Assembly (NCBI RefSeq): GCF_009930815.1 | Contig: NZ_CP022222.1 | Location: 8,722,501-8,786,500 of the forward strand | DNA length: 64,000 nucleotides | Reading direction: 5' to 3' | From: Bradyrhizobium sp. CCBAU 051011 | GTDB lineage: Bacteria > Pseudomonadota > Alphaproteobacteria > Rhizobiales > Xanthobacteraceae | In this document: piece after piece, positions 55,180 through 64,000 of the stretch | How positions within the stretch are numbered: position 1 is the stretch's first letter | Layout: each line of letters opens with the position of its first letter | Notes under the pieces: generated by a model | The model's database searches: none | Seen by the model: only the letters and a program-made list of their open reading frames with translations | Told to the model about the DNA's origin: nothing | Program-made: the position numbers and the translations under genes

Positions 55180-57107
55180 TGGATTACGCCGCACGCGCCG
55201 CGAGGGCGGATACCTTTCCGAAGCTGCTGCGCCTTAACGCGAAGGAGCATGGCGGCGAGATCGCGCTGCGCGAAAAAGACCTCGGGCTGTGGCGCGTCTT
55301 CACCTGGAACGACTACCAAGCGCGCGTGCATGATTTCGCGCTCGGCCTGATTGAACTGGGTCTTAAGCGCGGCGACGTCATCGGCATTATCGGCGACAAT
55401 CGCCCTGATTGGGTCGCGGCGGAAATTGCAACGCATGCCATCGGCGCCATGAGCCTCGGCCTTTACCGTGACGTGCTGGATGAGGAAGCGGCCTATCTGC
55501 TCAGCTACGGCGAGGCCAAGCTGGTGTTTGCCGAGGACGAGGAGCAGGTCGACAAGCTGCTGGCGCTGGCCGACCGCGCGCCGAACCTCAAGCACATCGT
55601 CTATTCCGATCCGCGCGGCATGCGCAAATACGACGATCCGCGGCTGATGGAGGCGGAAAAGCTGGCCAAGATGGGCCGCGACCGCGCCGCGCGCGAACCC
55701 GGCCTTTACGACCGGCTGGTCGACGAGACCCGCGGCGAGGATGTCGCGATCCTCTGCACCACCTCAGGCACGACAGCCAATCCCAAGCTGGCGATGCTGG
55801 CGGCGGGACGCGTGCTGAAACATTGCGCGACCTATCTGGCGTTCGATCCGAAGGGACCGGAGGACGAATACGTTTCGGTGCTGCCGCTGCCCTGGATCAT
55901 GGAACAGGTCTATGCGCTCGGCAAAGGCCTGCTCTGCCGGATGAAGGTCAACTTCGTCGAAGAGCCCGAGACCATGATGCACGATTTCCGCGAGATCGCG
56001 CCGACCTTCGTCCTGTTCGCGCCGCGGCTCTGGGAATCGATTGCCGCCGATGTCCGTGCCGGCGTGATGGACTCTTCGCCGCTGAAGCAAAAGCTGTTCG
56101 ACATCGGCATGAAGACCGGGCTTTCGGCGCTGGCGCAGGGCAAGCATTCGATATTTGCCGACCAGTTGCTGTTCCGCGCGCTGCGCGACCGCCTCGGCTT
56201 CACGCGGCTGCGCTCGGCCGCGACCGGCGGCGCTGCGCTCGGACCGGATACCTTCAAGTTCTTCCAGGCGATGGGCGTGCCGCTGCGCACGCTCTACGGC
56301 CAGACCGAACTGCTCGGCGCCTACACGTTGCATCCGGCCGGCAAGGTCGATCCCGACACGACGGGCGTGCCGATGGCCTCCGATATCGAGATCCGCGTCG
56401 ACAATCCCGATGTCAACGGTGTCGGCGAGATCGTGGTGCGCCACCCCAACATGTTCCTCGGCTATTACAAGAATCCCGAGGCCTCGACCGCCGACATCAA
56501 GGACGGCTGGATGCATTCCGGCGACGCCGGCTATTTCAATGCGGACAGACAGCTCGTCGTCATCGACCGCATCAAGGATCTCGCCGAGACCTCGCGCGGC
56601 GAGCGCTTCTCGCCGCAATATCTCGAGAACAAGCTGAAGTTCTCGCCCTACATTGCCGAGACCGTCGTGCTCGGCGCCGGCCGCGACACGCTGGCGGCGA
56701 TGATCTGCATCCGCTTCTCGATCATCTCGAAATGGGCGGAGAAGAACCGCATCTCGTTCACCACCTACACCGACCTCTCCTCGCGGCCCGAGGTCTATGC
56801 GCTGCTGCGCAAGGAGGTCGAAGGCGTCAACGCCACGCTGCCGCCGGCGCAGCGCATCTCGCGCTTTCTGCTGCTGTACAAGGAACTCGACGCCGATGAC
56901 GGCGAACTGACCCGCACCCGAAAGGTCCGCCGTAGCGTCATCAACGAGAAATACGCCGATATCATCGACGCGATCTATGGCGGCAAGAGCGACATTCCCG
57001 TCGACACCGTGATCCGATTCCAGGACGGCACCACCCAGCGCATCCGCACCACGCTCCGGGTCGTCGATCTCGGCAGGGATACGCCTATGGCGGAGGCCGC
57101 GGAATGA
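55176..57107 (+). CDS. long-chain acyl-CoA synthetase family (AMP-binding) protein
   Basis: The 643-residue protein is an ANL-family ligase. AILCTTSGTTANPKLAM is the P-loop-like motif, RSAATGGAALGPDTFKFFQA and TLYGQTE the adenylate motifs and GWMHSGDAGYFNADRQLVVI the hinge region. It activates a carboxylic acid to its CoA thioester by way of an adenylate. Linked to a liv-type importer it probably traps an imported fatty or aromatic acid as its CoA ester. Coupled by ATGA to the ATPase gene. A KDLAETSRGER stretch replaces the usual lysine-rich region, so the class of substrate is uncertain. Confidence 0.9.
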   Translation: MMDYAARAARADTFPKLLRLNAKEHGGEIALREKDLGLWRVFTWNDYQARVHDFALGLIELGLKRGDVIGIIGDNRPDWVAAEIATHAIGAMSLGLYRDVLDEEAAYLLSYGEAKLVFAEDEEQVDKLLALADRAPNLKHIVYSDPRGMRKYDDPRLMEAEKLAKMGRDRAAREPGLYDRLVDETRGEDVAILCTTSGTTANPKLAMLAAGRVLKHCATYLAFDPKGPEDEYVSVLPLPWIMEQVYALGKGLLCRMKVNFVEEPETMMHDFREIAPTFVLFAPRLWESIAADVRAGVMDSSPLKQKLFDIGMKTGLSALAQGKHSIFADQLLFRALRDRLGFTRLRSAATGGAALGPDTFKFFQAMGVPLRTLYGQTELLGAYTLHPAGKVDPDTTGVPMASDIEIRVDNPDVNGVGEIVVRHPNMFLGYYKNPEASTADIKDGWMHSGDAGYFNADRQLVVIDRIKDLAETSRGERFSPQYLENKLKFSPYIAETVVLGAGRDTLAAMICIRFSIISKWAEKNRISFTTYTDLSSRPEVYALLRKEVEGVNATLPPAQRISRFLLLYKELDADDGELTRTRKVRRSVINEKYADIIDAIYGGKSDIPVDTVIRFQDGTTQRIRTTLRVVDLGRDTPMAEAAE

Positions 57108-57142
57108 TGCTGACGTCTGCTAGCGGCGCCGCAGAACTGATC

Positions 57143-57231
57143 GTCATGCGCGGGCTTGACCCGCGCATCCATCCTCTTCGGACAAAGCGCTTCTTCAGGC
57201 GATGGATCGCCGGGTCAAGCCCGGCGATGAC
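57143..57231. repeat. REP palindrome between ligase and permease genes
   Basis: GTCATGCGCGGGCTTGACCC with GCGCATCCATC faces GATGGATCGCCGGGTCAAGC with CCGGCGATGAC. It resembles the element at 42276. Confidence 0.8.
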
Positions 57232-57255
57232 AGCTTGTACGTCTGGTGACTTGGC

Positions 57256-58149
57256 ATGAACACCCAGCTTCTCATCCAGCTCCTGGTCAACGGCCTCGTG
57301 GTCGGCACGCTCTATGGCGTGGTCGCCATGTCGTTCGTTTTGATCTACAAGGCGACTCAGGTCGTGAACTTCGCGCAAGGCGAACTGCTGCTGATCGGCG
57401 CCTGGGTATGCTGGTGGCTGCTCACGAAATACCAGGTGCCGTTCTACGTGGGCATGCCGATCACACTGGTCTTCATGTTCCTGTTCGGCATCGCGATCCA
57501 GATCGTCATCCTGCGGCCGATGATCGGCGAGCCGATCATTTCCGTGATCATGGTGACGATCGCGCTGTCGACGGTGTTTTCCGCGTTGATGAAGTGGATG
57601 TTCGGCGTCAATTTGCAGCCGTTCCCGCGCATCTTCCAGACCCAGAACGTCAATATCCTCGGTCTGCAGGTGCAGACCGTCTATCTGATGAGCCTCGCCG
57701 TCTCGGTGGCGATGATGATCGGCATGGCGTGGTTCTTCCGCCTCTCCAAATATGGTCTCGCCATGCGCGCCACCGCGTTCAACCAGCAGGTCGCGCAGTC
57801 GCTCGGCATTTCCGTGAAGAGCGTATTCGCAATGGCCTGGGCGATCTCGGCCACCGTCTCCGCCGTCGCAGGCGTGGTGGTGGCCGTCGTCAACGGCGTT
57901 TCGGCTGGGCTTTCCGCCTATGGCGTGAAGGTGTTTCCGGCCGCGATCCTCGGCGGCCTCGACAGCGTCGGCGGCGCGGTGCTCGGCGGCATCATCATTG
58001 GGCTGTTGGAAAACGTCGCGCACTTTCTCGACAGCGAATATCTGCATTGGGGCAATCTCTACGAGATCGCGCCGTTCTATGCGCTGATCATTATTCTCAT
58101 GATCAAGCCGTACGGACTGTTCGGCACCAAGGACATCGAGCGGGTGTAA
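57256..58149 (+). CDS. LivH-like ABC transporter permease
   Basis: The 297-residue permease begins MNTQLLIQLLVNGLVVGTLY and has ATQVVNFAQGELLLIGAW, matching the LivH pattern, and AMRATAFNQQVAQSLGISV for the coupling region. Eight or so hydrophobic segments are visible. It works with the LivM-like gene six bases later. The two LivH proteins in this window are clearly diverged. Confidence 0.92.
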   Translation: MNTQLLIQLLVNGLVVGTLYGVVAMSFVLIYKATQVVNFAQGELLLIGAWVCWWLLTKYQVPFYVGMPITLVFMFLFGIAIQIVILRPMIGEPIISVIMVTIALSTVFSALMKWMFGVNLQPFPRIFQTQNVNILGLQVQTVYLMSLAVSVAMMIGMAWFFRLSKYGLAMRATAFNQQVAQSLGISVKSVFAMAWAISATVSAVAGVVVAVVNGVSAGLSAYGVKVFPAAILGGLDSVGGAVLGGIIIGLLENVAHFLDSEYLHWGNLYEIAPFYALIIILMIKPYGLFGTKDIERV

Positions 58150-58155
58150 TCAATT

Positions 58156-59229
58156 ATGGCAGGCCAGACCCTCATTCCCGCCGGCGATTTCCGCACCAGC
58201 TACGCGGCGGATACCACCGTGTTTCCGACCACCACCAGCCGCAATGCCATGATCCTTGGCATCGTACTGATCTGCCTTGCGCCCCATGTCGTCGGCGCCT
58301 ACGTCCTCAGTCTGCTGATCCAGATCGGCATCTTCGGCATCGCCGCCCTCGGGCTCAACATCGTCGTCGGCTTCACCGGCCAGATCTCGATCGGCCACGC
58401 CGCCTTTTTCGGCTTCGGCGCCTTCACCTCGGCCTATCTCTCGAACCGGTTCGGGATTCCCGTCTTCTTCTGCATTCCGCTCGCAGGCGTAGTGACGGCG
58501 GCCGTCGGCCTGATCTTCGGCCTGCCAGCCGCGCGGCTGAAGGGACTTTATCTCGCGATCGCGACCCTGGCGGCGCAATACATCCTGCTCGACTTCTTTG
58601 CGCGGGCCGAATGGTTCACCGGCGGCAGCGTTCCGGCCAGCGCCGAGCCGTTCTCGATCTTCGGCTACACGCTGCGCGGCGACAAACAGTACTTCTACGT
58701 CGTACTGGCCTATGTCGTCGTCTGCTATCTCCTCGTGACGAACCTGATCCGTTCGCGCGACGGACGTGCGCTGGTCGCGGTGCGAGACCATTATCTGTCC
58801 GCCGAGATCATGGGCATCAACCTGACCAAGTACCGCACGCTGTCGTTCGGCCTCGCCGCCTTCTTTGCCGGCGTCGGCGGCGCCCTTTATGCGCACTACA
58901 ACCAGGTGGTCTCCAACGAAGGTTTTGGCATCGATCGCTCGATCATCTTCCTCGCGATGATCATCATCGGCGGGCTCGGTTCGATCATGGGCACGCTGAT
59001 GGGCACAGCCTTCATGGTGCTGCTGCCGGAATCGATGGAATGGCTGAGCGTCGCGCTGCGCGACAGCCCGATCGACCAATTCCTCGGACTGAAGAACAAC
59101 ATCGCCTTCCTGCGCGAGATGGCCATCGGCGTGATCATCATCGTCTTTCTGGTGTTCGAGCCGGATGGATTGGCGCATCGATGGCGGCAGATCAAGGCAT
59201 ACTGGAAACTCTACCCGTTCTCGCATTGA
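58156..59229 (+). CDS. LivM-like ABC transporter permease
   Basis: The 357-residue permease has GFTGQISIGHAAFFGFGAFTSA, the LivM signature, and RDGRALVAVRDHYLSAEIMG for the coupling helix. It has an N-terminal extension (QTLIPAGDFRTSYAADTTVF) before the first membrane segment, also found in related clusters with acyl-CoA ligases. It is followed by the binding protein gene after 51 bases. Confidence 0.92.
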   Translation: MAGQTLIPAGDFRTSYAADTTVFPTTTSRNAMILGIVLICLAPHVVGAYVLSLLIQIGIFGIAALGLNIVVGFTGQISIGHAAFFGFGAFTSAYLSNRFGIPVFFCIPLAGVVTAAVGLIFGLPAARLKGLYLAIATLAAQYILLDFFARAEWFTGGSVPASAEPFSIFGYTLRGDKQYFYVVLAYVVVCYLLVTNLIRSRDGRALVAVRDHYLSAEIMGINLTKYRTLSFGLAAFFAGVGGALYAHYNQVVSNEGFGIDRSIIFLAMIIIGGLGSIMGTLMGTAFMVLLPESMEWLSVALRDSPIDQFLGLKNNIAFLREMAIGVIIIVFLVFEPDGLAHRWRQIKAYWKLYPFSH

Positions 59230-59280
59230 GGTCGGAACGGGACGAACAACGAGAAGACCTCGAGAGCTAACCGGAGGAAC

Positions 59281-60561
59281 ATGACGATGAAGACTCTATT
59301 GAGCACCGCCTCGCTTGCTTTGCTGCTGGGTAGCACCGCGGCATCGGCCCAGGCGCCGATCGCGCTGGGACATCTCACCGACTATTCAGGGCCCACCTCG
59401 GACGTCGGAACGCCGTTCGGACAGGGTGTCGCCGACACCTATGCATGGATCAACAAGAACGGCGGCATCAACGGCGCCAAGGTCAACCTCGATACCGTCG
59501 ACTACGGCTATCAGGTTCCGCGCGCGATCGCCCAGTACAAGAAATGGTCCGGCGCCGACAAGGTCTCCGCCATTCTCGGCTGGGGCACTGCCGATACCGA
59601 AGCGCTGACGGGATTCCTGGCGCAGGACAAGATCCCCGATATTTCGGCATCCTATGCCGCAGCGCTCTCCGATCCCACCGGCGCCGGCGGCAAGGCCAAG
59701 CCCGCGCCTTACAATTTCTTCTACGGCCCGAGCTACTCGGATGCCGTACGCGGCATGCTGACCTGGGCTGCCGAAGACTGGAAGTCCAAGGGCAAGCCCG
59801 GCAAGCCGAAGTTCGTCCATATGGGCGCCAACCACCCCTACCCGAACGCGCCGAAGGCGGCGGGTGAAGCGATTGCCGCCGAACTCGGCTTCGAGCTGCT
59901 GCCGCCGATCGTGTTCGCATTGACGCCCGGCGACTACAGCGCGCAGTGCCTGACCCTGAAGAGCTCGGGCGCCAACTACGCCTATCTCGGCAATACCGCA
60001 GGCTCCAACATCTCCGTGCTCAACGCCTGCAAGGCCGCCGGCGTCGACGTGCAGTTCCTCGGCAACGTCTGGGGCATGGACGAGAACGCCGCCAAGGCCG
60101 CGGGCGCTGCCGCCGATGGCGTGGTGTTTCCGCTGCGTACTGCGGTGGCATGGGGCGGCAACGCGCCCGGCATGAAGACCTTTACGGAAATCTCCAAGAT
60201 GTCTGATACGGCCGGCACCACCTACCGTCCCGTGCATTACATCGCCGGCGTTTGCACCGCGCTCTACATGAAGGAAGCCGTCGAATGGGCTGCCAAGAAC
60301 GGCGGTGCCACCGGCGAGAACGTCAAGAAGGGCTTCTATCAGAAGAAGGATTGGGTGCCCGCCGGCGGCGAAGGCATCTGCAACCCCTCGACCTTCACCG
60401 AGACCGATCACCGCGGCACGCTCAAGGTCGATCTCTATCGCATGAAGGTCGCCGGCGCGACCGATGCCCCGCTCAACGATCTCGTCAAGAACGGCGGCAT
60501 CAAGATGGAGAAGGTGAAGACGATCGACCTGCCGCGCAAGCCCGAGTGGCTCGGCTGGTAA
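59281..60561 (+). CDS. periplasmic binding protein of the second liv-type transporter
   Basis: The 426-residue protein has a signal peptide MTMKTLLSTASLALLLGSTA cut after ASAQA, then PIALGHLTDYSGPTSDVGTP. ASTAAS and NLDTVDYGYQVPRAIAQYKK lie in the first lobe, with FVHMGANHPYPNAPKAAGEA in the second (Peripla_BP_6-like). It is about 35 residues longer than the LivK-type protein at 42411. CCGGAGGAAC before the ATG is a strong ribosome site, suiting high expression. Such long forms are linked to uptake of aromatic or fatty acids, here inferred from the ligase gene. Confidence 0.9.
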   Translation: MTMKTLLSTASLALLLGSTAASAQAPIALGHLTDYSGPTSDVGTPFGQGVADTYAWINKNGGINGAKVNLDTVDYGYQVPRAIAQYKKWSGADKVSAILGWGTADTEALTGFLAQDKIPDISASYAAALSDPTGAGGKAKPAPYNFFYGPSYSDAVRGMLTWAAEDWKSKGKPGKPKFVHMGANHPYPNAPKAAGEAIAAELGFELLPPIVFALTPGDYSAQCLTLKSSGANYAYLGNTAGSNISVLNACKAAGVDVQFLGNVWGMDENAAKAAGAAADGVVFPLRTAVAWGGNAPGMKTFTEISKMSDTAGTTYRPVHYIAGVCTALYMKEAVEWAAKNGGATGENVKKGFYQKKDWVPAGGEGICNPSTFTETDHRGTLKVDLYRMKVAGATDAPLNDLVKNGGIKMEKVKTIDLPRKPEWLGW

Positions 60562-60596
60562 AGCAGGCCCGCCTGCAGGCGGCTCAACACTCAACT

Positions 60597-60695
60597 GTCA
60601 TCCCCCGCGAAAGCGGGGGATCCAGTACGCCGCAGCGTCTCGGTCGATCGCAGGCGCCTCTGGAATACTGGGTCACCCGCCTTCGCGGGTGACGA
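60597..60695. repeat. REP-like double hairpin
   Basis: ATCCCCCGCGAAAGCGGGGGAT and GTCACCCGCCTTCGCGGGTGAC are two perfect hairpins that also face each other through TGTCATC/GGTGACGA and ATCCAGTA/TACTGGGT. It lies between binding protein and LivF-like genes and may set the relative amounts. Confidence 0.75.
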
Positions 60696-60710
60696 CACCG
60701 AGAGGTCAAT

Positions 60711-61550
60711 ATGAGCGAAGCAACCGAAATCAATCGTCCTGCGACGGCAGCGCAAGCTGCCGCCCCGCTGCTCAGCGTCCACAACATCGAGGTGGTCTAC
60801 GACAAGGTCATCCTGGTGCTGCGCGGCCTCAGCCTCGAAGTGCCGAAGGGGGCGATCGTGGCACTGCTCGGCGCCAACGGCGCCGGCAAGTCGACGACGC
60901 TGAAGGCGATCTCGGGCCTGCTCAAGACCGAGGACGGCGAAGTCATCCGCGGCGAAATCGTTTTCGACGGCGAGCGCATCAACGGCATCGATCCCGACAA
61001 GATCGTCCGCCGCGGCATCTTCCAGGTGATGGAGGGCCGCCGCATCATCGCCGACATGACGTCGATCGAAAATCTCAAGCTGGGCGCGTTCACCCGCACC
61101 GACAACGAAATCGCCGCCGACATCGACATGGTGTTCAGATATTTTCCGCGGCTCAAGGAACGCACCGGGCTTGCCGGCTATCTCTCCGGCGGCGAGCAGC
61201 AGATGCTGGCGATCGGGCGCGCGCTGATGGCGCGCCCCAAGATGATCCTGATGGACGAACCGTCGATGGGCCTGTCGCCGTTGCTGGTCAAGGAGGTGTT
61301 TGGGATCATCAAGGCAATCAACCGCGACCTCGGCGTCACCATCCTGCTGGTGGAGCAGAACGCGCGCGCGGCGCTGTCGGTGGCGAGCCACGGTTACATC
61401 ATGGAACAAGGCAAGGTCGTGCTCGACGGCACGGCGGAAGAATTGCGCGACAATGAGGACGTCAAGGAATTCTACCTCGGCGGCGCCGGCGACCAGCGCA
61501 AGAGTTTTAAGAACCTGAAGAGCTTCAAGCGGCGAAAGCGGTGGCTGTGA
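60711..61550 (+). CDS. LivF-like ABC transporter ATPase
   Basis: The 279-residue ATPase has Walker A LGANGAGKST, signature LSGGEQQM and Walker B MILMDEPSMGLSP, all as in LivF. A basic tail (KSFKNLKSFKRRKRWL) goes beyond the usual end and may arise from readthrough into the following repeat region. It completes the second transporter together with genes at 54358, 57256, 58156 and 59281. Confidence 0.92.
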   Translation: MSEATEINRPATAAQAAAPLLSVHNIEVVYDKVILVLRGLSLEVPKGAIVALLGANGAGKSTTLKAISGLLKTEDGEVIRGEIVFDGERINGIDPDKIVRRGIFQVMEGRRIIADMTSIENLKLGAFTRTDNEIAADIDMVFRYFPRLKERTGLAGYLSGGEQQMLAIGRALMARPKMILMDEPSMGLSPLLVKEVFGIIKAINRDLGVTILLVEQNARAALSVASHGYIMEQGKVVLDGTAEELRDNEDVKEFYLGGAGDQRKSFKNLKSFKRRKRWL

Positions 61551-61555
61551 ATCAC

Positions 61556-61632
61556 AGCGTTTTCAAGCGAAGCATGCCCTCGGACTTGATCCGGGAGTGG
61601 GAACCGGTTCGCGTGAAGAAAACGCGTCAAAA
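61556..61632. repeat. dispersed repeat, partner of 44243
   Basis: AGCGTTTTCAAGCGAAG, then after about 25 extra bases GTGGGAACCGGTTCGCGT and GAAGAAAACGCGTCAAAA, match the reverse complement of 44243-44294. The extra block breaks the repeat between GAAG and TGGG. Confidence 0.7.
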
Positions 61633-61675
61633 CAAAAAGCTGTGCGGTTCTGACTCCATCAGAACCACCGATCAT

Positions 61676-62836
61676 TTAACCGATCACCTGCTCCGCTTCC
61701 GCGACCGCGCAAAGGACATGGTAAAACGAGGACGCAGGGATCGTAGCAACCAGCGAGTTGCCGTCGCGGTCGAACTGGTCGTACCAGCCGCCTGCGACGG
61801 GATGGCTGAGATAATGCCACTCGAGCCGCGCCAGCGCCACGCGCGCTTCATCGGCCGCGCCCGCCTCGCCCGCTTCGGCCTGCGCGATCCACGCCTTGGC
61901 GATTTCGGTCTGCGGCCACAGCCGCCGCGTATGCCGCCTGATGTTGCCGCTGGCGTCGCCTTCGTCGATGAGACAACCGGTCGCCTCGTCGCGATAGCGC
62001 AGCGCCGACGCCAGCAATTCGCCGCGGTAGCGCCCCGTGGGGCAACCCGTGATGCGCTCAAAACCCTTCAGCAGCCAGGTCCATTCCGCCTGATGTCCGG
62101 GCTCGACGCTGACCGGCTCGATCTTCGAAAAGTCTTCCTCGAAATACTCGCCGAGCACCTGCCGCTGCTTGTCGTAGAGGTTGGCCAGAAACACGGCGAA
62201 GAAATCACCGGCCCGGTTCTGGAACACGGTGTCGTGCGTTGCGTCGAACGCCGCGATCATCGCTTCGAACAAATGCATCTGCGGGTTCTGCCGCCGCGGC
62301 ATCGAAACCGGCAATCCCTCGTGAACCCCGCCATGCGGCGAGCGCAGCTGCGTATCGATGAAATGGCACAGCGCATCGATCTCGGCGCGGATCTGCGCAT
62401 CGCGATCAAGCCCGTAGGCGGTTGCAAGCGCCAGCAGGATAAAGGCGTGGTCGTAGGAATCTCGCAAGGGGTCCAGCACCGTCCCGTCAGGCTTCAGCGT
62501 GTGGACAAAACCGGGCTTGCCGTCGGGAGCTTTCGCCTTGGCGAGAAGGTGCTCCAGCCCCTTCAGTGCGATCGCGCGCCCTTCCGGATACCAGCCCATC
62601 TGCGCCGCCTTGGCGTAGCAATAGATCTGGCGCGCCTGCACGAAAACCCGGCGCGGCGCCACGAAATCGGCACGGCCGTCCGCTCCGAGCCGGTCGATAA
62701 AGCCGCCCGCCTTGTCGTCCCAGCCTTCGCTCGACCACAGCGGCAGGCAGTGCTCAATCATGCGAAGCTTCAGCCGCTTGACGATATCGGCCGGATCCAG
62801 CCCATCTGCCGTCGCAGCGCTATCTCTTTCAGTCAT
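61676..62836 (-). CDS. AGE-family epimerase/isomerase (mannose isomerase-like)
   Basis: From MTERDSAATADGLDPADIVK the protein has 386 residues of the alpha6/alpha6-barrel AGE family. RRVFVQARQIYCYAKAAQMG, LYDHAFILLALATAY-like (SYDHAFILLALATAYG), HPQMHLFEAMIAAF-like (RQNPQMHLFEAMIAAFDATH) and EPGHQAEWTWLLKGFE carry the conserved histidines and Arg of the active site. The family includes N-acyl-glucosamine 2-epimerase and mannose/glucose isomerases. ManA-like activity on mannose is a fair guess given GDP-mannose use nearby. The longer upstream frame is not family-like. Confidence 0.88.
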   Translation of the reverse strand: MTERDSAATADGLDPADIVKRLKLRMIEHCLPLWSSEGWDDKAGGFIDRLGADGRADFVAPRRVFVQARQIYCYAKAAQMGWYPEGRAIALKGLEHLLAKAKAPDGKPGFVHTLKPDGTVLDPLRDSYDHAFILLALATAYGLDRDAQIRAEIDALCHFIDTQLRSPHGGVHEGLPVSMPRRQNPQMHLFEAMIAAFDATHDTVFQNRAGDFFAVFLANLYDKQRQVLGEYFEEDFSKIEPVSVEPGHQAEWTWLLKGFERITGCPTGRYRGELLASALRYRDEATGCLIDEGDASGNIRRHTRRLWPQTEIAKAWIAQAEAGEAGAADEARVALARLEWHYLSHPVAGGWYDQFDRDGNSLVATIPASSFYHVLCAVAEAEQVIG

Positions 62837-62925
62837 TGCGTTCCCTGGAACATCAACACCGGTAGAAGCCGTCTGATAGCACGTCAGAGGCGGCACGCAA
62901 TCGGCCCTCACCTGCGAGATCAGCC

Positions 62926-64000
62926 ATGACCGATCACTATGACGCCCTTGAAACACGCGAGCCGGCCGCACGCGAGGCGGAGCTGTTTTCTCGGCTTCCA
63001 GATGTCCTGCACAAGGCGCTGGTCGCGCCGGCCTACGCCGACCGACTGAGAGGCATCGATCCCGCCGTAACCAGCCGGGCCGCGCTGGCGCGCCTGCCCG
63101 TGCTGCGCAAGTCGGAACTCCCTGCCCTGCACAAGGCCGCGCCGCCCTTCGGCGGGTTCGTTGCGGGACCTGTGGGATCGTTCGGGCGGCTGTTTGCCTC
63201 GCCGGGGCCGATATTCGAGCCCGAACCTGTTCACACTGACCCTTGGCGCGGGGCGCGGGCGCTGTTCGCGGCAGGCTTCCGGCCCGGCGACGTCGTGCTC
63301 AACACGTTCAGCTACCATCTGACGCCCGGCGGCTTCATCTTCGACGCGTCGGCGCGGGCGCTGGGCTGCGCTGTGATCCCGGCCGGCCCCGGCAATGCCG
63401 AGCAGCAGTTCGAGTTGATCGAGGCGTACCGCCCAGTCGGCTATAGCGGCACGCCCGATTTCCTCAAGATCCTGCTCGACGCCGCCGCATCCGCCGGACG
63501 CAACGTCTCTTCGATCAAGCGCGCGCTGGTCTCCGGCGCGGCGTTCCCGAGATCGCTGCAGGACGAAATCAAGTCGCGCGGCATCGATGCCTATCAGGCG
63601 TTCGGCACCGCCGACCTCGGCCTGATCGCGTTCGAGACGCCCGCGCGCGAGGGCATGGTGGTCAACGAGGACCTGATCATGGAGATCGTGCGTCCCGGCA
63701 CCGGCGATCCCGTCGCGCCCGGCGAAGTCGGCGAGATTGTCGTCACTTCACTCGATCCGCAGCATCCGTGGATCAGGCTCGCGATCGGAGACCTCACGGC
63801 AACACTGCCGGGGACGAGCCCGTGCGGGCGCACCAACATGCGCATCAAGGGCTGGATGGGCCGCGCCGACCAGACCACCAAGGTCAAAGGCATGTTCGTG
63901 CGCCCCGAGCAGATCGCCGAGATCGGCAAGCGCCACCCGGAACTCGGCCGGCTGCGCCTCGTGGTCACGCGCTCCGGCGAAAGCGACCTGATGACGCTGA
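62926..64000 (+). CDS. phenylacetate-CoA ligase-like adenylating enzyme, cut by window edge
   Basis: The frame opens with MTDHYDALETREPAAREAEL at 62926 and has no stop before the right edge, giving about 358 residues. RLPVLRKSELPALH, GYSGTPDFLKILLDAA, KRALVSGAAFPRSLQDEI, AYQAFGTADLGLIAFET and LAIGDLTATLPG fit the PaaK-type branch of the ANL family, though the first glycine-rich motif is less clear. It probably makes a CoA thioester of an aromatic acid. It may belong with the second liv-type cluster. The AGE gene is divergent 90 bases away. Confidence 0.82.
   Translation, partial: MTDHYDALETREPAAREAELFSRLPDVLHKALVAPAYADRLRGIDPAVTSRAALARLPVLRKSELPALHKAAPPFGGFVAGPVGSFGRLFASPGPIFEPEPVHTDPWRGARALFAAGFRPGDVVLNTFSYHLTPGGFIFDASARALGCAVIPAGPGNAEQQFELIEAYRPVGYSGTPDFLKILLDAAASAGRNVSSIKRALVSGAAFPRSLQDEIKSRGIDAYQAFGTADLGLIAFETPAREGMVVNEDLIMEIVRPGTGDPVAPGEVGEIVVTSLDPQHPWIRLAIGDLTATLPGTSPCGRTNMRIKGWMGRADQTTKVKGMFVRPEQIAEIGKRHPELGRLRLVVTRSGESDLMTL

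Noticed and set aside
57246..59270. A plus-strand open frame of 674 codons
   Set aside because: It is the +2 shadow of the two permease genes, is extremely arginine-rich and has no hydrophobic pattern of its own.

Overview
The window is high-GC alphaproteobacterial DNA that I read as a Bradyrhizobium chromosome. The support is the gene content, the REP-like palindromes between many genes, two FixK/FNR-type boxes, and pieces of a long palindromic repeat that I remember as typical of Bradyrhizobium. No search could be run, so the genus is inferred. No tRNA, rRNA or CRISPR array was recognised.

Positions 1-13330 hold a lipopolysaccharide region: two tandem O-antigen-ligase-like proteins (the first cut by the window edge), heptose synthesis genes hldE and hldD, a heptosyltransferase, a core glycosyltransferase, galE and an MsbA-like exporter. 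After these come a fumarylacetoacetate-hydrolase-family enzyme, a fatty acid desaturase, an EthD-like protein and an ACT-domain protein.

Positions 13634-28894 appear to be an integrated genomic island of about 15.3 kb bounded by an 11-bp direct repeat. It carries a tyrosine recombinase, an AlpA-type regulator, a DUF3102-like protein, a phage-type replication protein whose gene contains iteron-like repeats, and many small unknown genes. Its distal half is cargo: a large DUF4238/SEC-C protein, a RarA-C-terminal-like protein, a ParB-like protein, two exported proteins, a CoiA-like nuclease and an EVE-HNH endonuclease. No capsid, portal, terminase or tail gene was seen, so it looks like a satellite or integrative island with defence-type cargo. 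The island and a neighbouring IS110-family element seem to have inserted into one ancestral copy of the Bradyrhizobium repeat.

Positions 30600-46150 are core metabolism: a Baeyer-Villiger-type monooxygenase, ahcY, metK, a methyltransferase-like protein, a MetE-like protein, a complete branched-chain amino-acid type ABC transporter (livF, livG, livM, livH and a binding protein), purU and a uroporphyrinogen-III synthase. A fused, frameshifted relic of a TPR gene and a caspase-like gene lies at 36943-37606.

Positions 46200-64000 hold small secreted proteins with FixK/FNR boxes, an outer membrane beta-barrel, a TctC-type binding protein, gmd and fcl for GDP-fucose, a Rieske oxygenase with two operator-like palindromes, a Crp/Fnr regulator, and a second liv-type transporter cluster with an acyl-CoA ligase between its genes. 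An AGE-family epimerase and a phenylacetate-CoA-ligase-like gene, cut by the right edge, close the window.
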